From NCBI GenBank assembly GCA_019113665.1, contig DXGW01000091.1, positions 1-10,613 of the forward strand: 10,613 nucleotides of DNA. Reading direction: 5' to 3'. A program made the translations under genes and the position numbers. Position 1 is the first letter of the stretch. Each line of letters starts with the position of its first letter. Of this stretch, positions 5,682 to 10,613 are shown in pieces. The notes under the pieces are model-generated. The model did not search any database and was not told the origin of the DNA. It saw only the letters and a program-made list of their open reading frames with translations. The DNA comes from Candidatus Alistipes excrementipullorum (lineage in GTDB: Bacteria > Bacteroidota > Bacteroidia > Bacteroidales > Rikenellaceae).

Positions 5682-7628
5682 TTATTTTATTTTGTTGGCT
5701 TCGATTTCCTCGTTTACCAGTCCCGTGATGTAGTTGCGGAACTCCTCGAGCGTCATCTGGCCCTTGTCGCCCTCGCCCTGTGCGCGTACGGATACGAGAC
5801 CGGAGGCCTCCTCCTTTTCGCCGACGATGAGCAGGTAGGGTATTCGCTTGAGCTCGTTGTCACGGATCTTCCGGCCGATTTTCTCGTTGCGGTCGTCGAT
5901 CTGCGTACGTATGTCGTTGCGGTTGAGGTACTCTACCACCTTGTTGGCATAGTCGTTGAACTTCTCCGATATGGGCAGTACCACTGCCTGGTCGGGAGCC
6001 AGCCACAACGGGAACTTGCCGGCGGTATGCTCCAGCAGCACGGCCACGAAACGTTCCATCGAACCGAACGGTGCACGGTGGATCATGATCGGGCGGTGGA
6101 GTTTGTCATCTGCACCCTTGTATGTCAGGTCGAAACGCTCCGGCAGGTTGTAGTCCACCTGGATAGTACCCAGCTGCCAACTGCGGCCGATGGCGTCCTT
6201 GACCATGAAGTCGAGCTTCGGACCGTAGAATGCGGCTTCGCCGTACTCCACGACGGTATTCAGACCCTTGTCCTTGGCGGCCTTGATGATTGCGCTCTCG
6301 GCCTTGTCCCAGTTCTCGTCCGAGCCGATGTACTTCTCGCGGTTGTTGGGGTCGCGCAGCGAAATCTGTGCCGTATATTTGTCGAACTTCAGCGTCTTGA
6401 AGATGTAGAGCACGATGTCGATCACTTTCTCGAACTCCTCGAGCAGCTGGTCGGGGCGTACGAACATGTGGGCATCGTCCTGCGTGAATCCGCGTACACG
6501 GGTAAGTCCGTGGAGCTCACCGCTCTGCTCGTAACGGTAGACCGTTCCGAACTCGGCAAGGCGCAGCGGCAGATCCTTGTACGAACGAGGTTTGCTGCGG
6601 TAGATCTCGCAGTGGTGCGGGCAGTTCATCGGTTTGAGCAGGTACTCTTCGCCCTCGATCGGGGTCTTGATCGGCTGGAACGAATCCTTGCCGTACTTTG
6701 CATAGTGGCCCGATGTCTTGTAGAGCTCGATGTTGCCGATGTGCGGTGTTATCACCTGCTGGTATCCGTATTCCTTCTGTATCTGGCGGAGAAAGCGCTC
6801 CAGACGGTCACGCAGTTCGGCGCCTTTGGGCAACCACAACGGCAGACCCTGGCCTACGCGCTGCGAAAAGGTGAAGAGTTCGAGTTCCTTGCCCAGCTTG
6901 CGGTGGTCGCGCTTCTTGGCCTCTTCGAGCATGGCCAGATATTCGTCAAGCATCGACTTCTTGGGGAACGAGATACCGTAGATACGGGTCAGCATCTTGT
7001 TCTTCTCGTTGCCGCGCCAGTATGCACCGGCGACCGACGTCAGCTTGAGAGCCTTGATGAGCCCCGTGTTGGGGATATGCGGACCACGGCACAGGTCGGT
7101 GAATGCGCCGTTGGTGTAGAATGAAATCGTACCGTCTTCGAGGTCGCTTATGAGCTCGACCTTGTACTGGTCGCCCTTCTCGGTGAATGTTTTCAAAGCG
7201 TCGGCCTTCGACACTTCGGTGCGGACGAGCTGCTCCTTGTTGCGGGCCAGTTCGACCATCTTGTTCTCGATAACCGGGAGGTCGGCCTCGGTGATGGGCA
7301 CCGGCGAGTCCACATCATAGTAGAAACCGTTCTCGATGGCGGGGCCTATACCGAACTTGATGCCCGGATAGAGAGCCTCGAGGGCCTCGGCCAGAAGGTG
7401 CGACGACGTGTGCCAGAAAGCGTGCTTGCCTTCTGCATCGTCCCATTTGTAGAATTTGATCGAGGCGTCCTGCTCGATCGGGCGCATCATGTCTACTGTT
7501 GCGCCGTTTACCGAGGCGGCCAGCGAGTCGGCAGCTAAACGAGGGCTGATACTCTCCGCAACCTGGTAAGCCGTAGTTCCCTTTTCGTATTCGCGTACCG
7601 AACCGTCCGGGAATGTTACTTTGATCAT
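5682..7628 (-). CDS. thrS: Threonyl-tRNA synthetase
   Basis: This enzyme charges tRNA-Thr with threonine in the cytoplasm. It has the full bacterial length of 648 residues. The order of domains is TGS (about 1-60), the N2 editing domain with the Ser-tRNA clearing residues HTSSH (His73, His77) and CRGPH (Cys180, His184), the class II catalytic core, and the anticodon-binding domain (about 545-640). The three zinc ligands that select threonine are visible: Cys336 in PMNCPHH, His387 in QDDAHMF and His517 in MIHRAPFGSMERF. Motif 2 is TVYRYEQSG (362-370) and motif 3 follows His517. The start is ATG (MIKVTFPDGS). It stands 97 bp after pdxA with no TAnnTTTG box visible in that gap, and 24 bp before infC, so the three are probably one transcript. 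Nothing is missing or odd in the protein. Confidence 0.98.
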   Translation of the reverse strand: MIKVTFPDGSVREYEKGTTAYQVAESISPRLAADSLAASVNGATVDMMRPIEQDASIKFYKWDDAEGKHAFWHTSSHLLAEALEALYPGIKFGIGPAIENGFYYDVDSPVPITEADLPVIENKMVELARNKEQLVRTEVSKADALKTFTEKGDQYKVELISDLEDGTISFYTNGAFTDLCRGPHIPNTGLIKALKLTSVAGAYWRGNEKNKMLTRIYGISFPKKSMLDEYLAMLEEAKKRDHRKLGKELELFTFSQRVGQGLPLWLPKGAELRDRLERFLRQIQKEYGYQQVITPHIGNIELYKTSGHYAKYGKDSFQPIKTPIEGEEYLLKPMNCPHHCEIYRSKPRSYKDLPLRLAEFGTVYRYEQSGELHGLTRVRGFTQDDAHMFVRPDQLLEEFEKVIDIVLYIFKTLKFDKYTAQISLRDPNNREKYIGSDENWDKAESAIIKAAKDKGLNTVVEYGEAAFYGPKLDFMVKDAIGRSWQLGTIQVDYNLPERFDLTYKGADDKLHRPIMIHRAPFGSMERFVAVLLEHTAGKFPLWLAPDQAVVLPISEKFNDYANKVVEYLNRNDIRTQIDDRNEKIGRKIRDNELKRIPYLLIVGEKEEASGLVSVRAQGEGDKGQMTLEEFRNYITGLVNEEIEANKIK

Positions 7629-7667
7629 AGTTGAATTTTGAGTTTAGTTATTTGTTCTGTGCGCCTT

Positions 7668-7708
7668 CGCAGCTCCACAATGACGAGACGGATTACTGCT
7701 CAGCTGCG
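7668..7708 (-). promoter_or_regulatory. Inverted repeat in the pdxA-thrS gap
   Basis: The 97-bp gap ahead of thrS has a perfect 7-bp inverted repeat, CGCAGCT at 7668-7674 and AGCTGCG at 7702-7708, with 27 bases between. No T run follows on the minus strand, so it does not look like an intrinsic terminator. It could be a leader structure or operator controlling thrS, or chance in a GC-rich sequence. The final 40 bases before the thrS ATG are A-rich and unstructured by eye. Confidence 0.3.
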
Positions 7709-7725
7709 CGTTGTTCCCATTTTTA

Positions 7726-8820
7726 CTACTCTTCGGGTTCCGTTTGCGGCAGGTCCTTGACATTGACGTCGCGTCCCTTGTCGCGCTCGAAGCGTTGCAG
7801 CGGGTTGGACGTCCACTCCTGCCATGCACGGCGTCTGCCGACTATGTCGATGGCCGCATATACGGCATTGCGCATCGATTGAGGGTCGGCCTTGTCCTGT
7901 CCGGCGATGTCGTATGCCACCCCGTGGTCGGGCGATGTGCGCACGTGCGACAGCGAGGCCGTGAAGTTGACTCCGTCGGGCGAAAGCGTCTTGAACGGGG
8001 TCAGGCCCTGGTCATGGTACATGGCCAGCACGGCGTCGTATTTCATGTAGCCCCCGTTTGCAAAGAGACCGTCGGCCGCGAAGGGACCGAATGCCAGTAT
8101 CCCGTTCTCATATGCCTCGACAATCGCCGGCTTGATCGTCTCCTGTTCCTCGACCCCGAGAAGCCCGCCGTCACCGGCATGCGGGTTGAGGGCAAGTACG
8201 GCTATGCGCGGCGCTACTATGCCGAAATCCTGTACCAGCGACTCGTGCAGCTGCCTGAGCCTTGCGACGATCTTCTCCCTGGAAATTGCGGCGCTCACCT
8301 CCGATACGGGAATGTGTATCGTGACCAGACCTACGCGCAGCCTGTCGCTGCACATGATCATCATGGGTTCGCCTCCGAGTGCCGCCGCAAAGAATTCGGT
8401 ATGGCCCGTATAGCGGAACGATTCGCTCTGTACGCTCTCCTTGTCGATCGGGGCCGTGACCACAGCGTCGATCTCCCCGGCCTTAAGCTCTTCGGTCGCC
8501 TTTACGAGTGCCTCCACTGCGGCTTTGCCTGCCTCCTGCGAGAGCTTGCCGGGTTCCACCTTCAGGTTCTCGCCGCCGCAGGCTACCAGGTTTACGCGTC
8601 CGCGTTTGGCTTCGCGTGCCGACTGGCATATGTTGAACTGTATGTTTTCCAGCTCCTCGATGGTGCTGCGATAGTATTCGGCGGCAATCGGCGAGCCATA
8701 TATTACCGGCGTGCAGAGTTCGGCCATGCGCTGGTCGGCGAAGGTCTTGAGAATGACCTCCCAGCCGATGCCGTTGGTATCGCCCTGCGTAATGCCTATC
8801 TTGAGTCTTGTTTCGGACAT
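7726..8820 (-). CDS. pdxA: 4-hydroxythreonine-4-phosphate dehydrogenase
   Basis: PdxA oxidises 4-phosphohydroxy-L-threonine with NAD; the product loses CO2 and is joined with deoxyxylulose 5-phosphate by PdxJ in the DXP-dependent route to vitamin B6. The protein has 364 residues. The start is IGITQGDTNGIGWEV (8-22), a variant of the family's GDPaGIGPE. Substrate-binding YTGHTEFF is at 137-144. The metal ligands are His169 in VTIHIPV, His214 in LNPHAGDGG and His269 in MYHDQGLTPFK, with Lys277 following. The C-terminal 35 residues (QRFERDKGRDVNVKDLPQTEPEE region) are charged and extend a little past the usual end. ATG at 8820 is preceded by a -7 box at 8849-8842. It leads the pdxA-thrS-infC unit. 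PLP is also the cofactor of the acyltransferase at 736, but no direct link is implied. Confidence 0.96.
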   Translation of the reverse strand: MSETRLKIGITQGDTNGIGWEVILKTFADQRMAELCTPVIYGSPIAAEYYRSTIEELENIQFNICQSAREAKRGRVNLVACGGENLKVEPGKLSQEAGKAAVEALVKATEELKAGEIDAVVTAPIDKESVQSESFRYTGHTEFFAAALGGEPMMIMCSDRLRVGLVTIHIPVSEVSAAISREKIVARLRQLHESLVQDFGIVAPRIAVLALNPHAGDGGLLGVEEQETIKPAIVEAYENGILAFGPFAADGLFANGGYMKYDAVLAMYHDQGLTPFKTLSPDGVNFTASLSHVRTSPDHGVAYDIAGQDKADPQSMRNAVYAAIDIVGRRRAWQEWTSNPLQRFERDKGRDVNVKDLPQTEPEE

Positions 8821-8841
8821 AAATGCTTATTCTTCAACCTG

Positions 8842-8849
8842 CAAATCTA
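8842..8849 (-). promoter_or_regulatory. -7 promoter box ahead of pdxA
   Basis: TAGATTTG on the minus strand matches TAnnTTTG exactly and ends 21 bases before the pdxA ATG, giving a leader of about 15-18 nt. No good -33 element was found. The gap (8821-8939) holds this box and a small GC-rich inverted repeat (CGCG, four bases, CGCG near 8869-8880). No convincing terminator for the upstream methyltransferase gene was seen, so some read-through into pdxA is possible. Confidence 0.55.
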
Positions 8850-8939
8850 CTAATAATTTTTGATTCTTCGCGGTGTCGCGGCTCTTTTTAACCGTTTGCG
8901 GCGGCTTTTGGAGATGAATGCGGCCTTTTATGTGTAGAT

Positions 8940-9677
8940 TTACATCTGCCGGCGGCGGAATTCGGCGCATATTACGGCCGTGGCCACCGCCACGTTGAGC
9001 GATTCGCTCCCGTGCCTGTCGGTCGGGTAGGGAGGTATGAAGAGCTTGCGGGTGACCGATGCAGCGCAGGCTCCGGAGATGCCGCGCCCCTCGTTGCCCA
9101 TGACGATGATGCCTGCGGCCGACAGCGGCGCCTGGTAGAGGTCGTCGCCTTCGAGGAATGTGCCGTAGACCGGAATGCCGGCCCTGGAGGCCTCCGACAG
9201 CGTCGCCGCGAGGTCGAGGTAGTGTACCCTGACACGCAGAATGGCCCCCATCGTTGCCTGCACGACCTTGGGGTTGAAGCAGTCGGCCGTTGCCGGCGAG
9301 CAGATGACCTCGTCGATGCCGAACCAGTCGGCCAGTCGTATGATCGTGCCGAGGTTGCCGGGGTTCTGCACGTCGTCGAGAGCCAGTACGAGTTTGTTCC
9401 GTAGAACGCCGGCGTCGAACCTGTGATGCGGGATCTCGACCACGGCAAGCGAGTTGTTCGGGGTCTTGAGCATGGATATGCGCTCCATCTCCTTGGCCGT
9501 CACCGTCTCGGCAACCCCGTCGAATACCCCTTCGAGGGCATAAGTCCTGCGTATGCGCAGTGGCGATGCCATAATCTCGCCGATGAGTTTCTCACCCTCG
9601 GCGATAAAGCACCCGCTTTCATCGCGGAAACGCTTGTCCGCAAGCGAGCGGACGAATTGTATCTCGGCTTTGGTCAT
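8940..9677 (-). CDS. SpoU/TrmH family RNA 2'-O-methyltransferase
   Basis: A 245-residue SPOUT-class enzyme that methylates a ribose 2'-OH in rRNA or tRNA using S-adenosylmethionine. The N-terminal 80 residues form the small L30e-like RNA-binding domain (IQFVRSLADKRFRDESGCFI, 6-25; FIAEGEKLI, 24-32). The knotted catalytic domain has motif 1 QNPGNLGTIIRLADWFG (104-120), motif 2 VMGNEGRGIS (192-201) and motif 3 PPYPTDRHGSESLNVAVA (215-232). Motif 3 reads YPTDRHGSESLN where many relatives have a shorter MxGxxxSLN. The ATG at 9677 was preferred over an in-frame TTG at 9689, because the promoter -7 box TATCTTTG covers that TTG. It is closest in feel to RlmB/TsnR-like enzymes; the target nucleotide cannot be told. 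The gene is divergent from the acetyltransferase. Confidence 0.92.
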   Translation of the reverse strand: MTKAEIQFVRSLADKRFRDESGCFIAEGEKLIGEIMASPLRIRRTYALEGVFDGVAETVTAKEMERISMLKTPNNSLAVVEIPHHRFDAGVLRNKLVLALDDVQNPGNLGTIIRLADWFGIDEVICSPATADCFNPKVVQATMGAILRVRVHYLDLAATLSEASRAGIPVYGTFLEGDDLYQAPLSAAGIIVMGNEGRGISGACAASVTRKLFIPPYPTDRHGSESLNVAVATAVICAEFRRRQM

Positions 9678-9686
9678 ATATGAAGA

Positions 9687-9694
9687 CAAAGATA
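9687..9694 (-). promoter_or_regulatory. -7 promoter box ahead of the RNA methyltransferase
   Basis: TATCTTTG on the minus strand matches TAnnTTTG exactly and ends 9 bases before the ATG at 9677. The transcript would start about 4-6 bases before the ATG and be nearly leaderless. This placement also decides the start codon, since the upstream TTG lies inside the box. Confidence 0.55.
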
Positions 9695-9736
9695 AGAATT
9701 TCCGTTTTCACTCGCCCCGTTCTGCCTCTTTTTATT

Positions 9737-9744
9737 TAATTTTG
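9737..9744 (+). promoter_or_regulatory. -7 promoter box ahead of the sugar acetyltransferase
   Basis: TAATTTTG matches TAnnTTTG exactly and ends 24 bases before the ATG at 9769, giving a short leader of about 20 nt. A second, imperfect box (ACGATTTG, 9757-9764) lies closer to the ATG. No sure -33 element was found. Confidence 0.5.
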
Positions 9745-9768
9745 TCTGCGGATAGAACGATTTGCATT

Positions 9769-10338
9769 ATGACCATAGATCTTTTTCAGGAGAAGGTGGC
9801 CGCCGGCGAGCCGTTGGCCGGTGACGAGATGATAGAGTTCATGCGTGAGCAGAGCGACCTGTCGCGGCGACTGCTTTTCGAACTCAACGGCAGTTACCAT
9901 ACGCCGGACGAGATACGCGACCTTTTTTCGCGCATTACCGGCCGCGAGGTCGATTCTTCGTTCCGCATGTTCCCTCCATTCTATACCGATTTCGGAAAGA
10001 ACATACACGTCGGCCGCAATGTCTTCATCAATGCCTGCTGCCAGTTCCAGGACCAGGGCGGCATCTATATAGGCGACGGCAGCCTTATCGGCCACAGTGT
10101 CGTACTTGCTACTTTGAACCACGGCCTCGATCCCGGGGACCGGCAGAACCTCTACCACGCGCCGATACGTATCGGGCGGGGCGTATGGATAGGCGCACAT
10201 GCGACCGTGCTTGCCGGCGTAACCATCGGTGACAATGCCGTTGTGGCGGCCGGAGCCGTCGTAACCAGGGACGTGCCTGCCGATTCGGTTGTCGGCGGCG
10301 TGCCTGCAAAGTTCATACGTTCGATATATTCGAAATAG
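9769..10338 (+). CDS. Maltose/galactoside-type sugar O-acetyltransferase (hexapeptide repeat)
   Basis: A 189-residue acetyl-CoA-dependent O-acetyltransferase with a left-handed beta-helix, expected to work as a trimer in the cytoplasm. Residues 1-60 form the helical Mac-type cap (LFELNGSYHTPDEIRDLFSR, 36-55). The core begins at FPPFYTDFGKNIHVGRNVFINACC (68-91), continues with IYIGDGSLIGHSVVLATLNHGLD (99-121), where His118 is the likely catalytic base, and ends in hexapeptide turns GVWIGAHATVLAGVTIGDNAVVAAGAVVTRDVPADSVVGGVPAKFIR (138-184). ATG at 9769 was chosen because the Mac domain begins there; the open frame upstream is not conserved in kind and runs into the divergent methyltransferase promoter. 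The acceptor sugar is unknown; maltose, galactosides or a surface-glycan sugar are all possible. The gene converges on ribonuclease Z with 22 bp between and no clear terminator. Confidence 0.92.
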   Translation: MTIDLFQEKVAAGEPLAGDEMIEFMREQSDLSRRLLFELNGSYHTPDEIRDLFSRITGREVDSSFRMFPPFYTDFGKNIHVGRNVFINACCQFQDQGGIYIGDGSLIGHSVVLATLNHGLDPGDRQNLYHAPIRIGRGVWIGAHATVLAGVTIGDNAVVAAGAVVTRDVPADSVVGGVPAKFIRSIYSK

Positions 10339-10360
10339 AGGACCGTACCGGCGGGATATC

Positions 10361-10613
10361 TTATTCCGCACACCTGTCCGCATCTCCCGTAGACAATCCG
10401 CGTCCGACCGCCTCGAACGTGCGGCCCTCTTCGGCTATCTGCGTGGAGGGAAATATGGCACGCGCCTCTTCCAGCAGTATGGACGTATCCTTGTAGCGGG
10501 ACGAGAAGTGTCCTATGAGCAGCTCTCCGGCTTCGGCGTCGCGGGCCGTACGTGCGGCCTGAGCCGCCGTCGAGTGCCCACGTTCCTTGGCTACGGCACG
10601 TTCGCTGTCGGCG
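10361..10613 (-). CDS. rnz: Ribonuclease Z, C-terminal part (5' end outside window)
   Basis: The 83 visible residues end at TAA (10363-10361) and run off the right edge. They contain ERGHSTAAQAARTARDAEAG, then LLIGHFSSRYKD and LLEEARAIFPSTQIAEEGRTFE, the typical C-terminus of RNase Z. The histidine in GHFSSRY is a zinc ligand of the metallo-beta-lactamase active site, and GHST-AQAA lies in the helix before it. RNase Z is the endonuclease that trims the 3' ends of tRNA precursors lacking or carrying CCA. There is no ATG in the visible part because the true start lies beyond the window. Confidence 0.93.
   Translation of the reverse strand, partial: ADSERAVAKERGHSTAAQAARTARDAEAGELLIGHFSSRYKDTSILLEEARAIFPSTQIAEEGRTFEAVGRGLSTGDADRCAE

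Noticed and set aside
5679..7124. 481-residue open frame antisense to thrS
   Set aside because: Composition is dominated by V, L, Q, R and E, as expected for the reverse strand of a biased gene; thrS is certain.
7711..8853. 380-residue open frame antisense to pdxA
   Set aside because: Shadow of pdxA with no motif of its own.
8869..8890. GC-rich inverted repeat followed by T run on the plus strand (CGCG loop CGCG, then CTCTTTTT)
   Set aside because: No plus-strand gene ends nearby and the stem is only four to five pairs; likely chance.
9553..9768. Longer N-terminus for the sugar acetyltransferase
   Set aside because: The extra 72 residues overlap the divergent methyltransferase gene and its promoter; the Mac domain starts at the ATG at 9769.
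10351..10369. Possible hairpin between the acetyltransferase and rnz
   Set aside because: Only six pairs including a G-U and no T run on either strand; too weak to call a terminator.

Overview
This window looks like a chromosomal segment of a GC-rich member of the Bacteroidota, most likely an Alistipes-like gut organism (family Rikenellaceae). Three things point there. Several intergenic gaps carry matches to the Bacteroidota -7 promoter box TAnnTTTG. Starts are preceded by A-rich leaders with no obvious Shine-Dalgarno sequence. The genes themselves have the character of Bacteroidota families, including a PLP-dependent acyltransferase that resembles the enzymes committing fatty acids to sulfonolipids in Alistipes and flavobacteria. 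The assignment rests on recognition by eye; no database search was possible.

Layout. Positions 1-621 (+) hold the C-terminal part of a radical SAM protein whose cluster-binding N-terminus lies outside the window. After a promoter-bearing gap comes a 423-residue alpha-oxoamine synthase family enzyme (736-2007, +), a candidate cysteate acyltransferase (SulA/CFAT type) or serine palmitoyltransferase. A strong hairpin terminator (2032-2065) separates it from a convergent GT2 glycosyltransferase (2064-3002, -). That gene is divergently transcribed from a Rossmann-like protein with a GPSL motif (3045-3926, +) across only 42 bp, which carry two mirror-image promoters. The pair is probably a small surface-glycan module.

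A second hairpin (3951-3993) closes the following leftward block, which reads pdxA (8820-7726), thrS (7628-5682), infC (5657-5049) and a LuxE-like acyl-protein synthetase (4975-4010). The block combines vitamin B6 synthesis, threonyl-tRNA synthetase and initiation factor IF-3. The ribosomal genes rpmI and rplT, which usually follow infC, are absent at this place; the LuxE-like gene stands there instead. infC has no ATG available and apparently starts at TTG, in line with the rare-start autoregulation known for IF-3.

To the right, a SpoU/TrmH-type rRNA or tRNA 2'-O-methyltransferase (9677-8940, -) is divergent from a hexapeptide-repeat sugar O-acetyltransferase (9769-10338, +). The 3' end of ribonuclease Z (10613-10361, -) runs off the right edge. 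No mobile elements, RNA genes, CRISPR arrays or long repeats were seen, and no gap without a gene exceeds about 120 bp. The content is mostly housekeeping. The less ordinary parts are the lipid acyltransferase, the orphan LuxE-like enzyme, the GPSL-motif protein with its symmetric promoter region, and the infC start and context.
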